Source: Lysobacterales bacterium (GTDB taxonomy: Bacteria > Pseudomonadota > Gammaproteobacteria > Xanthomonadales > Rhodanobacteraceae). From it: DNA of 64,000 nt. Position 1 is the stretch's first letter. Every line of letters begins with the position of its first letter. The position numbers and the translations under genes are program-made. Below, piece after piece: positions 10,380-19,404 of this stretch. The stretch covers positions 1-64,000 of the forward strand of contig QUBV01000004.1 of assembly GCA_014338185.1 (NCBI GenBank), read 5' to 3'. The notes below the pieces were generated by a model that saw only the letters and a list, made by a program, of their open reading frames with translations, was not told where the DNA came from and searched no databases.

Positions 10380-13226
10380 TCAGCGTGCGCCGAGGTCGGC
10401 GCTGCACACGAAGCGCACCGCGTCCAGGCGTGGCGCGGCACCGGCGAGTGCTGCGCGCAAGGCCTCCAGCTCGGCATCGATCGCGCTGATCTCGTCAGCG
10501 CGCACCGCCGGGTTGACACGCGCCAGTGCCACCAGGCGCGCGCGTTGTGCGCCCAGATCGCGTTCGATCGTGGCCAGGGCCTGGCCGATCTCGTTCGCGG
10601 CCAGGCGCCGCGCCTCGGTCTCGCACGCGGCCAGCATCGGCGGCACGAGCTTGGCCAGCAACGGCCGATAGCGCGCGGCGTCGAGTTCCTGCTCGCGGGC
10701 GCGGGCGAGGCCGGCCGGGCTCGCCTGCCAGTCGCCGCGCGGGTTGAGGCGCGTGTCGACCACGCTGCGGATTGGCAACGGCGGCAGGAAGCGCCCGATC
10801 TCGAGCGCGCGGTCGGCCACGCACTCGAGCACGAACACCGCTTCGAGCAGGGCGCTGCGCGGCGGCAGGGCGGGATCGACGAGGATCGCGGCGTTGCCCT
10901 GTTGGCTTTCCAGCAGCAGGTCGAGTGCGCCGAGCACGAGCGGGTGGTCGAGCCGCAGCAGCGGCAGTTCCTCGCGTGCGAGCGCCAGCGCCCGATCAAA
11001 CGTGGCCTGGCGCGGCCCGTCCTTGAATCCGGACAGGCCATCGGTGCTCAGATACTCGGGATCGAGCACCACGCAGCGGGGTGCGGTTTCCTCGCTGTCG
11101 ATGTTGAACTGCTCGAACAGCTCAAGCACGAAGGCGTCGGTATCGGCGTCGTCATCCTGTGCCTGCAAGGCCTGCTGCAGCGACTGCTCGCGGCCGTGGC
11201 GCTCGCTGGCCAGTTCGAGCAGGCGGTCGCGCCCGCGCTGCACCCGTTCCGACAGTTCGCGGTGGGCCGCGGCCGTGTCGGCAATGAGCGCCTCCAGTTC
11301 GGCATCGGGATCGCCGCCGCCGCGCGCGTGGGCGTCGGCCAGCGCGCGCAGCTGGGTGCCGAAGCGGCGCAGGATCTCGCGGCCATCGGCCGGGCTGGTG
11401 CGCAGCGCATCGAGTCCTTCGTGGTACCAGCGCAGCAGCGCATGCTGGGCGCTGCCGCCGAATGCGGCGAGGTGGATCTGGATGTCGTGGCGCTGGCCGA
11501 TGCGGTCGAGGCGGCCGATGCGTTGTTCGAGCAGGTCGGGATCGTGCGGCAGGTCCCACAGCACGAGCCGGTGGGCGAACTGGAAGTTGCGCCCCTCCGA
11601 GCCGATTTCCGAGCACAACAGCACGCGCGCGCCATCGGCTTCGGCGAAGAACGCCGCGTTGCGGTCACGCTGGACGATGCTCATGCCCTCGTGGAAGCGC
11701 GCGAGCCGCGCACCGCTGCGTGTGCGCAGCGCCTCCTCCAGCGCGAGCACCTTGGCCTGGCTGCGGCAGATCAGCAGCAGCTTGTCCTGGGCATGGCGCT
11801 CGAGCAGCGCCAGCAGCCAGCCCAGTCGCGGATCGTTGCCGTAGTCGAGTTCGCCACCGTCCCCGCGCTCGTGCGCGTCGGCGTGGAACTCCGCCAACAG
11901 GCGTTCGCGCTGCGCCTCGTCGAGCGCGTCGCCGTCGAGCACTTCGATGCAGGCCTGCCGGCGCGGAAAGCCGCCGATCTGCGCGCGGCGGTTGCGGAAC
12001 ATCACGCGGCCGGTGCCGTGGCGGTCGATCAATGCGTCGATGAGCGCGGGCGCCAGCTCGCTGCGCGCGCCGTCGTAGCGCGCAAGCAGGTCCGCCAGTT
12101 CGGCATCGCCGGCGAAGCGTCCGGCCAGTACGCTGCGCGCATCGGCATCCAGCGGCTGCGCCGCGAGCACGCGCTCGGCGATCGCCGACAGTTGTCCGTA
12201 CCCCTCGCTCTCGGCGATGAACGCGTCGAGGTCGGTGTAGCGCGCCGGATCGAGCAGGCGCAGGCGCGCGAAATGGCCGCTGCGGCCCAGCTGCTGTGGC
12301 GTCGCGGTGAGCAGGATGAGACCGGGCGCGCCCGCGGCCAGCCGCTCGACCAGCGCGTAGGCGGGGCCGCTGGCTTGCGGCGTCCATTCCAGGTGGTGTG
12401 CCTCATCGACCACGACGATGTCCCAGTGCGCCGCGAGCACCTGCGCGGCGCGATGCGCATCGTGGGCAAGCCAGCCGATGTCGGCGATCACGCACTGCTC
12501 GTCGTCGAACGGGTTGCGCGCCGGCGCGGTGATCTCGATCGCTTCGCAGCGCTCGCCGTCGAACAATGCGAAGGGCAGGTTGAAGCGACGCAGCAGCTCG
12601 ACCAGCCACTGCGCGGTCAGGCTCGCCGGCGCCAGCACCAGCACGCGGTTGGCGCGGCCGCTGGCGAGCTGGCGCGCGAGGATCATGCCCGCCTCGATCG
12701 TCTTGCCGAGGCCGACCTCGTCGGCGAGCAGCGCGCGCGGCGGCCGGCGCGCCGCGATGATGCCGGCCACGCGCAACTGGTGGGCGATCAGGTCGATGCG
12801 GGCGCTTGCCAGGCCCCACGCAGGCGAGCGCAGCGCGGCGGCGCGCCGTTGCAATGCGGCGAGGCGAAACTGGAAGTGGTGTGGCGCATCCACGCGTGTC
12901 GACAGCAGGCGCTCGTCCGCGCGCGACAGCGGCTGGGTGTCATCGAGTTCGGCCTCGGCCAGCGCCCGGTCCCCCGCGTGGTAGGTGATGAGTCCGCCCG
13001 ATTCGCTCACGCGCTCGACCGCAAAGCACTGCTTCTGCCCCGACACCTTCTGCCCCACGCGGAACTGCGCGCGCGTGAGCGGCGCGGCGTGGGTGGCATA
13101 GTGGCGCAGCACGCCCGCGGTCGCGAACAGCACCTGCACTGTGCGTCCGTCGAGCCGCACCACGGTGCCGAGACCGAGTTCGGGCTCGGCGTTGGAGATC
13201 CAGCGTTGACCGGGGATGTAGGCCAT
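10380..13226 (-). CDS. rapA: RNA polymerase-associated ATPase/helicase RapA (HepA)
   Basis: Swi2/Snf2 ATPase that binds RNA polymerase and helps recycle it after termination. The 948-aa length is close to the E. coli protein (968). It has an N-terminal Tudor-like part starting MAYIPGQRWISN, the Walker A motif DEVGLGKT (residues 169-176) and the DEAH box (274-277). The helicase C domain includes SEIGSEGRNFQFA and IGRLDRIGQ. I chose ATG 13226 because conservation begins there; a longer frame upstream has no family similarity. Long open frames exist antisense to it but are composition artefacts. Confidence 0.95.
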   Translation of the reverse strand: MAYIPGQRWISNAEPELGLGTVVRLDGRTVQVLFATAGVLRHYATHAAPLTRAQFRVGQKVSGQKQCFAVERVSESGGLITYHAGDRALAEAELDDTQPLSRADERLLSTRVDAPHHFQFRLAALQRRAAALRSPAWGLASARIDLIAHQLRVAGIIAARRPPRALLADEVGLGKTIEAGMILARQLASGRANRVLVLAPASLTAQWLVELLRRFNLPFALFDGERCEAIEITAPARNPFDDEQCVIADIGWLAHDAHRAAQVLAAHWDIVVVDEAHHLEWTPQASGPAYALVERLAAGAPGLILLTATPQQLGRSGHFARLRLLDPARYTDLDAFIAESEGYGQLSAIAERVLAAQPLDADARSVLAGRFAGDAELADLLARYDGARSELAPALIDALIDRHGTGRVMFRNRRAQIGGFPRRQACIEVLDGDALDEAQRERLLAEFHADAHERGDGGELDYGNDPRLGWLLALLERHAQDKLLLICRSQAKVLALEEALRTRSGARLARFHEGMSIVQRDRNAAFFAEADGARVLLCSEIGSEGRNFQFAHRLVLWDLPHDPDLLEQRIGRLDRIGQRHDIQIHLAAFGGSAQHALLRWYHEGLDALRTSPADGREILRRFGTQLRALADAHARGGGDPDAELEALIADTAAAHRELSERVQRGRDRLLELASERHGREQSLQQALQAQDDDADTDAFVLELFEQFNIDSEETAPRCVVLDPEYLSTDGLSGFKDGPRQATFDRALALAREELPLLRLDHPLVLGALDLLLESQQGNAAILVDPALPPRSALLEAVFVLECVADRALEIGRFLPPLPIRSVVDTRLNPRGDWQASPAGLARAREQELDAARYRPLLAKLVPPMLAACETEARRLAANEIGQALATIERDLGAQRARLVALARVNPAVRADEISAIDAELEALRAALAGAAPRLDAVRFVCSADLGAR

Positions 13227-13364
13227 GCACGGGGCGCGTCGAAAACGGATGGCGATTATCCGCTCTTGCCGTCGATTGCGGAAGGAACGGCACGTGCCGC
13301 GCATGCATCGGGTGCGGCTCGTCGCCGCACCGGCGCACCGCGGCGCGCCGGTGCAGCGCGCGCT

Positions 13365-15203
13365 TCACGGGTCGGCGATACCCTTCGCGCGCACCATGAA
13401 GGCGCCACCCAGCGGCACGGTCGGCGGAATGTTGCGCGAGCCGAACTGCGCCGAAGCCAGGTCGTCGATCACGCTGGCAATGTCGGGCGAGTAGAAGAAC
13501 CACGAGTTCCCGCCGTCCGCGTCGCGGTCCACGCGCGCGGGCTTGTCCTGCCCGCCCATGAGCTTGGCGCTGGCGGCCACGTACAGCGCGCCGCTGACCG
13601 CGGTCGGCGGGATGGCGACCGCGTAGAACGCGTCATTGCTCACGTTGGGCGTCGCCTCCACGCGCGCCAGCACCTGGGCATTGCGCGGGTCGCCATCGGC
13701 ATCGCTGTCGCCGAGCAGCCAGAAGGTGACCGGACCGTGCTCGCGCGAGGGGAACGTGGGACCGAATGCGACTTCGATGCGGGTGATGATCTCGCCGCCC
13801 GCTTGCACCGGGTAGTAGTTGCCCCACAGCATGTCCGGATCGAAGCTCGACGGCGGCCCCTGGTTGGTGTCGCCATCGCCGTCGTCGTAGGCGTAGGTGA
13901 GCGGCGGGCCGTCGAAGCCATCGCGCAGCAGGGTATCGTCGACCATGGGCGCTGGCCGCTGCGCGTAGGCGACAAACACGCCGCTGCCCCATTCGACCTG
14001 GTTGTCGCCGAGCGGGTGCAGGCCGGCGACGAAGGCGATGTCGCCGTGGTTGTTGAGCGCGGGCGCGCCGCTGAACACCGGGCTCGCATCGTGCTGGCCG
14101 AGCTGGCCCGCGCCGAGGTCGGTGGACACCTCATCACCCGCGCCGACCACGCGCACGAGACCGTTGCCGTCGCCGGCGAAGATCGCTTGGCCGTTGGCAT
14201 CCTCGCCACGGAACACCACGAGTCCCGATGCGTTGATCGCAGGCGCGAAGGCGTCGATCGCGCGCACCGTGCCGGTCGGGTCCACACGCGCGATCTCGGT
14301 GGCCTGGTAGCCGCCGACGCCGGGCGTGAAGCGATACACAGCGCGCACGTTGCCGCTGGCGAGCGTCACCACCACCGCGATCGCGTCGGCATTGTTGAGC
14401 GCCAGGCCATTGTCGAACTTGGCAAATGGCGAGGCGGCGTCGGTGGCCTGGTCGGCCACCACCCGGCTGCCGTTGCCCGGTGCCTCGAACAGGCGGATCT
14501 CGTTGTGGTCGTAGTCGCTGCCACTGAGCTTGACCGCGATGTGCAGGGCGTCGTTGCCCGCGGGCGAGTAGATCCACGACCACGGGCTGGCGGCATCGAC
14601 GTTGGAATCGACCGCGTACAGCAGGTTGGCGCTGTAGCCGGCGAGGGCGATGCCATAGCCGGCGCCGAAGCGGCCGCGAAAGCCGATGCTGCGGTCGGAG
14701 CCGATCGCAGGATTGGCGATCGCGCTGGGCGTGAGCGGGCTGAGGCTGACCGGATTCGACTGGTTGCTCAGCGGGTCATAGCGGCGCAGCACGTAGGCCG
14801 CGCCGTCGTCGCTGGTGTAGTAGGCGAGCTTGCCGTGCAGGTTGATGCCGGGGCGGTCGCTGATGAGCATCGTGGCTCCGGGATCGCCGCTGGCCGGGGC
14901 GTGGATCGCCACGAACTGGCCCGCGCCATGGCCGCCGAACCAGATGCCTGCACCATAGCTGCCGGGGCTGCCCGCGATCGGCACCACCCCCGCGGTGAAG
15001 CTGACCTGGCCGGCGTCGTTGAGGTTGGCCGAGATGCTGTTGAACGAGGTGCCCGGCGGCACGTTCCAGCCATTGTCGTTGACGATGAGGTTGGTGCGCG
15101 CCTGCAGCTCGATCTGGTCGGTCACGGGCAAGGCCGCCGCCAACGGCAGCGCGTGCAGCGACAGGGCCACAAGGCCAGCAAGGGCGAGGCGTGATCCGGG
15201 CAT
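13365..15203 (-). CDS. Secreted NxxGxxAF-type repeat protein
   Basis: A 612-aa exported protein of unknown role. A signal peptide (residues 1-24, SLHALPLAAALP) is followed by repeats built on N-x-x-G plus hydrophobic strands, such as NLNDAGQVSFTAG, NASGLVVFRG and NNHGDIAFVAG. These fit the choice-of-anchor NxxGxxAF tandem-repeat family, probably a beta-rich extracellular fold. Near residue 430 it contains DDTLLRDGFDG, followed by a beta-sandwich-like C-terminal part. That motif resembles the C-terminal tails of three other secreted proteins here. ATG 15203 is preceded by GGAG. The gene is monocistronic. Confidence 0.8.
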   Translation of the reverse strand: MPGSRLALAGLVALSLHALPLAAALPVTDQIELQARTNLIVNDNGWNVPPGTSFNSISANLNDAGQVSFTAGVVPIAGSPGSYGAGIWFGGHGAGQFVAIHAPASGDPGATMLISDRPGINLHGKLAYYTSDDGAAYVLRRYDPLSNQSNPVSLSPLTPSAIANPAIGSDRSIGFRGRFGAGYGIALAGYSANLLYAVDSNVDAASPWSWIYSPAGNDALHIAVKLSGSDYDHNEIRLFEAPGNGSRVVADQATDAASPFAKFDNGLALNNADAIAVVVTLASGNVRAVYRFTPGVGGYQATEIARVDPTGTVRAIDAFAPAINASGLVVFRGEDANGQAIFAGDGNGLVRVVGAGDEVSTDLGAGQLGQHDASPVFSGAPALNNHGDIAFVAGLHPLGDNQVEWGSGVFVAYAQRPAPMVDDTLLRDGFDGPPLTYAYDDGDGDTNQGPPSSFDPDMLWGNYYPVQAGGEIITRIEVAFGPTFPSREHGPVTFWLLGDSDADGDPRNAQVLARVEATPNVSNDAFYAVAIPPTAVSGALYVAASAKLMGGQDKPARVDRDADGGNSWFFYSPDIASVIDDLASAQFGSRNIPPTVPLGGAFMVRAKGIADP

Positions 15204-15569
15204 GGCGAGCTCCAGGGCGGCGACAACAGGGGAGGTCGCGAGCATAGCGTCAAACCCCGTGGGCCGGCGCGGCGCGATGACGCATGGCGAAGACACAGCC
15301 GGCCGCGCTGTGCGCGCGCATTCGCGCGCTGCGTCCGGTGTGCGCCACGGCAGGCCATGCGCAGGCGGCGCATGCCGGTCGGTCGTGAGCGTGAGGCACG
15401 CGACAGCAACCGCTGTCATGCGCCCATGCTGGACCTTCCTGCCGCGTGGTGTTCAACCACGGGCGTGGGTGTCGCGCGCAGGGTCACCCGAACGTGTGCG
15501 TCTCGCACCGCATCGCGGCGCCGCCGCGCGGGCGCATCGCCATGCACCCACGCGCCGCGGTGAATCCGT
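15204..15569. other. 366-bp intergenic region without a convincing gene
   Basis: It lies between the HiPIP stop and the start of the secreted repeat protein, both on the minus strand. Short frames occur on both strands but none has family similarity, a signal peptide or a good ribosome site. It should hold the promoter of the secreted protein; I see no clear consensus. Confidence 0.5.
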
Positions 15570-15920
15570 TCAGGCCTTGTCGGCGTGGGCCGAGCACCAG
15601 CCCTTGGCATGCACCGACTTGCCCGGGAACAGCTGGCACGGGCCGTACTCACCGCTGCCGGCCGTGAAGAACTTGCAGTTGGCGCAGTCCTGGGTCGGCT
15701 TGTGGGTCGGAAACTTCTTGGCATCGACCGTGTTGGTGTCCTCGGTGTAGCCGAGTGCGGCCGCCGTCGGATCGGTCACCGCCAGGTGCGGCAGGTCATC
15801 GGCTTGCGCAAGACGTGGCAATACCGTCGCGGCCAGTGCCACGCCGGCACCGATACCGGTGGTCTTGAGGAAGCGGCGACGGCCTTGATCGACCGTGGGC
15901 TGATCGAGCTTGCTGGGCAT
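15570..15920 (-). CDS. High-potential iron-sulfur protein (HiPIP), Tat-exported
   Basis: A small periplasmic one-electron carrier with a [4Fe-4S] cluster. The 116-aa precursor has a twin-arginine signal (RRRFLKTTGIGAG, residues 14-26, cleaved near residue 40), which fits a cofactor-loaded export substrate. Cluster ligands are C79, C82, C95 and C109 in the HiPIP spacing. ATG 15920 is preceded by AGGAG. HiPIPs carry electrons between cytochrome complexes and oxidases, or in PioC from an outer-membrane iron oxidase. The MtrAB-type operon 3.5 kb away suggests such a role, but the genes are not in one operon. Confidence 0.93.
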   Translation of the reverse strand: MPSKLDQPTVDQGRRRFLKTTGIGAGVALAATVLPRLAQADDLPHLAVTDPTAAALGYTEDTNTVDAKKFPTHKPTQDCANCKFFTAGSGEYGPCQLFPGKSVHAKGWCSAHADKA

Positions 15921-16129
15921 GTGCAATCTCCTGGCTGGCTCAGCCGATGCTGAGGCCTCGACCATGCGCCGATCGACCGCGCCTTGCAAGGGGGCTGGCC
16001 AGTGTGTTCGGCAGCGTGAACGCTCGCGCGCAACGCCTGCGATTGGCGATGCGAATCACTTGCAGTTCGCGCCAGCGCGCGATGTGTCCCGGCGCACACG
16101 CACGCGTGCCGGTGCTGCGGCAAACACCG

Positions 16130-16135
16130 TATGCT
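16130..16135 (+). promoter_or_regulatory. Candidate -10 element for the P1B ATPase gene
   Basis: TATGCT followed by CGCGCG lies 79 bp before the proposed GTG start, in the 294-bp divergent region between the HiPIP and ATPase genes. No clear -35 was seen. No other feature was found in that region. Confidence 0.3.
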
Positions 16136-16214
16136 CGCGCGTGGCGCCGGGTGCCGGCGGTGGCGCCGCGCATGTCGCTGATTGCATGCGCCGGCCTGTT
16201 GCGTGGGAACTGTC

Positions 16215-18506
16215 GTGTTTGATCGCTGGCGGGTTGACCTGGGGTTGTTCGTCGTGTGCGTGGCCGGGCTCGCGAGCGGTGCGGTGGCGTGGCTCGCGGG
16301 TGCACGGGGCGTGGCGGCGTTGGCCTGGATCGGCGCGGCGGTGACCGCGCTGTTGCCCTTGGTGTGGCAGATTCTGGCGGCGCTGCGGCGCGGTGGCGCC
16401 GGCGTCGACGTGCTCGCGCTCGCCGCGATCGTCGGCGCGCTGCTGCTGCACGAGAACCTCGCCGCGGCGGTGATCGCGGTGATGTACGCGGGCGGAACCC
16501 TGCTCGAAAGCCATGCCGAGCGGCATGCGCGGCGCGAGATGTCGGCGCTGCTGGCGCACGCGCCGCGCAGCGCACTGCGCTACGAGGCGGGCCAGCTGGT
16601 GGAGGTGGCGCTGGAGGCGCTGCGCGCCGGTGACCGGCTGCTGGTGCGCCACGGTGCGGTGATCGCGGTCGATGGCGTGCTGGTGGATGAGCGCGCGGTG
16701 CTCGACGAGTCCACGCTCACGGGTGAGTCGCTGCCGGTCACGAGCCTGCGCGGCGACCATTTGCGCAGTGGTGCGATCAACACGGGTGACGCCTTCGAGA
16801 TGGTGGCCACCGCGGTCGTGGCCGACAGCACCTTCGCCGCGGTGGTGCGGCTGGTGGAGCAGGCGCAGCAGTCGCGTGCGCCGGCGGTGCGGCTGGCCGA
16901 CCGCTACGCGATGTGGTTCGTGCCGGTGGCCGCGGTGCTCGCGGTCCTCGCGTGGGTGGCCAGTGGCGACCCGCTGCGCGCGCTCGCGGTGGTGGTGGTG
17001 GCCACGCCATGCCCCCTGCTGCTGGCGGTGCCGATCGCGCTGGTGTCGGGCATCTCGCGCTGCGCCCGCCGCGGCATCCTGGTCAAGGATGGGGGCGCGC
17101 TGGAAAGCCTCGCGGCGAGCCAGACGCTGTTCTTCGACAAGACCGGTACCTTGACCGGTGGCCAGGCGCGCCTGGTCGGCATCGAGACCGCCGGCGGCAC
17201 CAGTGCCGATGAACTGCTCGCGTTGACCGCCTCGCTCGAGCAGATGTCCAGCCACGTGCTCGCGACCGCGGTGGTGGCGGCAGCGCGCCGGCGCAAGTTG
17301 CCGCTGCAGGTTCCACAGGAAGTCAGCGAAGTCGCGGGCGCGGGGATCAGCGGGCGCATCGGCGCAGTGACGCTCGCCGCGGGCTCGCTCGACTACATCG
17401 GCCGTCGCGTCAGCGTGCCGCCGGCGATTGGTGGCGCGCTCGAGCGCGCCACCGCTGAAGGCGCGTCGGCGGTGCTGGTTGCGCGCGATGGCCACTTTGC
17501 CGGCCTGCTGCTGTTGGCCGACCAGTTGCGCATGGAGGCGCCGCGCGCGCTGCGCCTGTTGCGGCGCAGTGGCATCGGCCGCATCGTCATGCTCACCGGC
17601 GATCGGCGCGAAGTGGCCGAGGCGATCGGCGCCGGCCTGGGCGTGGATGAGGTGCTGGCGGAGCGCACGCCCGCGGGCAAGCTCGCGGTGATCAAGGCCG
17701 CGCGCGCGCACGGGCGCACCGTGATGGTTGGCGATGGCGTCAACGATGCGCCGGCCTTGGCCGCGGCCGACGTCGGCGTGGCGATGGGCGCGCGCGGCGC
17801 CACCGCTTCGGCCGAAGCGGCCGACATCGTGCTCATCGCCGATCGCCTGGACCGGCTGGCCGAGGCACTGCGCATCGCGCGCGGCACGCGCGCGATCGCA
17901 CTGCAGAGCGTGTTCGCGGGCATGGGCCTGTCGCTGCTGGCGATGGTCGTGGCGGCGCTGGGCTACCTGCCGCCGCTGTATGGCGCCGCGCTGCAGGAAG
18001 TCATCGACGTTGCGGTGATCCTCAATGCGCTGCGCGTGCTGCGGATCCAGCCGCTACGCACGAGCCAGTATCGACTGGCACCGGCCGAGGCCGAGCGCCT
18101 GCATGCGGAACATCGCGAGCTCGAACCGGTGCTCGACCGCCTCACCACGGTGGCCGATCGCCTGCCCGGCCTGCAGGGGGCGGCCCTGCTCGGCGCGGTG
18201 CAGGAAGTGGAGGCGATGCTGCGCGAGCGTATCCTGCCGCACGAGCAGGCCGACGACCATCAGGTCTATCCCGCGATCGCCGCGTTGCTGGGCGGCGACG
18301 ACCCGCTCGCGGCGATGAGCCGCACCCACCGCGAGATCTTCCGCCTGCACCGGCGCCTGGCGGCGGCGACGGAGCGTCTGGCCACGTCCGGTGATGATGC
18401 GGGGGCGGTACAGGACGTGCAGCGCACGCTGCACGCGCTCGATGCGATCCTGCGCCTGCATTTCCTCCAGGAAGAGGAGATCTACCAGAACCTCGCGCCC
18501 GACTGA
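16215..18506 (+). CDS. P1B-type metal ATPase with C-terminal hemerythrin domain
   Basis: A 763-aa inner-membrane transporter. P-type motifs: TGES (169-172), phosphorylated D308 in DKTGT, GDGVNDAP (506-513). The membrane metal site is TPCP (264-267) instead of the CPC of copper or zinc pumps, the signature of the P1B-5 subgroup linked to iron, nickel and cobalt. H347 in SSHVLA replaces the usual HP motif. There is no N-terminal metal-binding domain. Residues 628-763 form a hemerythrin-like four-helix domain (HEQADDH, THREIF, HFLQEEEIY), as described for the Acidothermus P1B-5 ATPase. It probably exports Fe(II) or a similar ion and senses iron or oxygen through a di-iron site. GTG 16215 is chosen; GTG 16203 is possible. 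Confidence 0.85.
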   Translation: MFDRWRVDLGLFVVCVAGLASGAVAWLAGARGVAALAWIGAAVTALLPLVWQILAALRRGGAGVDVLALAAIVGALLLHENLAAAVIAVMYAGGTLLESHAERHARREMSALLAHAPRSALRYEAGQLVEVALEALRAGDRLLVRHGAVIAVDGVLVDERAVLDESTLTGESLPVTSLRGDHLRSGAINTGDAFEMVATAVVADSTFAAVVRLVEQAQQSRAPAVRLADRYAMWFVPVAAVLAVLAWVASGDPLRALAVVVVATPCPLLLAVPIALVSGISRCARRGILVKDGGALESLAASQTLFFDKTGTLTGGQARLVGIETAGGTSADELLALTASLEQMSSHVLATAVVAAARRRKLPLQVPQEVSEVAGAGISGRIGAVTLAAGSLDYIGRRVSVPPAIGGALERATAEGASAVLVARDGHFAGLLLLADQLRMEAPRALRLLRRSGIGRIVMLTGDRREVAEAIGAGLGVDEVLAERTPAGKLAVIKAARAHGRTVMVGDGVNDAPALAAADVGVAMGARGATASAEAADIVLIADRLDRLAEALRIARGTRAIALQSVFAGMGLSLLAMVVAALGYLPPLYGAALQEVIDVAVILNALRVLRIQPLRTSQYRLAPAEAERLHAEHRELEPVLDRLTTVADRLPGLQGAALLGAVQEVEAMLRERILPHEQADDHQVYPAIAALLGGDDPLAAMSRTHREIFRLHRRLAAATERLATSGDDAGAVQDVQRTLHALDAILRLHFLQEEEIYQNLAPD

Positions 18507-18540
18507 GGGCTTGCGGCAGCCTGGCTCGGCCGCCGGCACC

Positions 18541-18556
18541 GGATGGCGTGCCATCC
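18541..18556. repeat. Short perfect inverted repeat between convergent genes
   Basis: GGATGGC-GT-GCCATCC lies between the stops of the ATPase and cytochrome genes. Without a T-run it is at best a weak bidirectional terminator. The rest of the 171-bp gap shows nothing. Confidence 0.35.
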
Positions 18557-18677
18557 CGGATCGCTTGGGGTCGGGTGACGCGGCAGGTGCGCGTGCGTCA
18601 CGGGCCTGGCGGCCACGCGGCAAGCGTGGGCATCGGTATGCGTCGCGTGCGGGCCATGCCGCGCGGGTGCAGCGCGG

Positions 18678-19394
18678 CTAGCGCTCGGGCGTGCCCGGGC
18701 GCGAGACCAGCCATGCGGCCAACCCATCGATCGCGGCGTCGTCGAGCCCGCGTGCGACGCCGTTCATGATGAAGTCGTTGCTCGAGTTGGGTGGATCGCC
18801 ATCGCGATAAGCGCGCAGGCGCGCAGCAAGGTAGGCGGGGTGCTGGCCCTGCAGGACCGGCCAACCCGGGCGCTGCGCGATGCCTTCGCCGTCGGCGCCA
18901 TGGCAGCCCTGGCAGGGCGGCACGCCGCGTTGGGGATCGCCGCCGCGGAAGATCTGCCCACCCAGCGCGATCGCGGCGGGGTCCGCCGCTGCATCGCTGG
19001 CGTGGGCGAGTGGCTGCGAGGCAAAGAACACCGCGAGGTCACGCACATCCTGGTCGCTCAGCGGTGTGAGCTGTTCGGTCATCGGCGACTGGTAGCGATA
19101 GCCGTGCTTGAGCTCGACCAGCTCCCAGTAGAGGAAGTCCGCACGCTGGCCACCGAGGTTGGGAAAGGTCGGCACCGGCGTGTTGCCATCCTGGCCGTGG
19201 CAGGCGCGGCACACCTCGGACTTGGCCTTGCCGGCTGCGGCGTCGCCGTGGATCGGCGCATGCCCGCGCTTGTCGAGCCACTTGGCGGGCGCAACGGGCT
19301 TGGCGGCAGATTGTGCCTGCGCATTCACGGTGGCCGGCAACAACAGGGGCAGCGCCGCGAGCAGGGCCAGGCAGGGCATCGTCTTGGAGGTCAT
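18678..19394 (-). CDS. Periplasmic diheme cytochrome c (c4-like)
   Basis: A 238-aa protein with a signal peptide (residues 1-25, ATVNAQA) and two class I cytochrome c domains. Heme sites are CRACH (62-66) and CQGCH (161-165). Likely axial methionines are M105 and M210 (FIMNGVARGL). It begins 10 bp after the outer-membrane protein gene and is the last gene of the mtrA-mtrB-cyt operon, so it probably shuttles electrons between the decaheme conduit and the inner membrane. General c4 cytochromes also serve oxidases, so its partner is inferred from position. Confidence 0.88.
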   Translation of the reverse strand: MTSKTMPCLALLAALPLLLPATVNAQAQSAAKPVAPAKWLDKRGHAPIHGDAAAGKAKSEVCRACHGQDGNTPVPTFPNLGGQRADFLYWELVELKHGYRYQSPMTEQLTPLSDQDVRDLAVFFASQPLAHASDAAADPAAIALGGQIFRGGDPQRGVPPCQGCHGADGEGIAQRPGWPVLQGQHPAYLAARLRAYRDGDPPNSSNDFIMNGVARGLDDAAIDGLAAWLVSRPGTPER

Positions 19395-19404
19395 CGGGGC
19401 CACC

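Noticed and set aside
10149-15194. A 1681-codon open frame on the plus strand opposite rapA and the secreted repeat protein
   Set aside because: Stop codons are rare in very GC-rich DNA. The frame is antisense to a clear RapA and a signal-peptide protein, has no domains, and is skewed in composition.
15204-15569. Small genes in the gap between the HiPIP and the secreted repeat protein
   Set aside because: Frames of 60-100 codons exist on both strands, but they are Arg/Ala-rich shadows without ribosome sites or signals.
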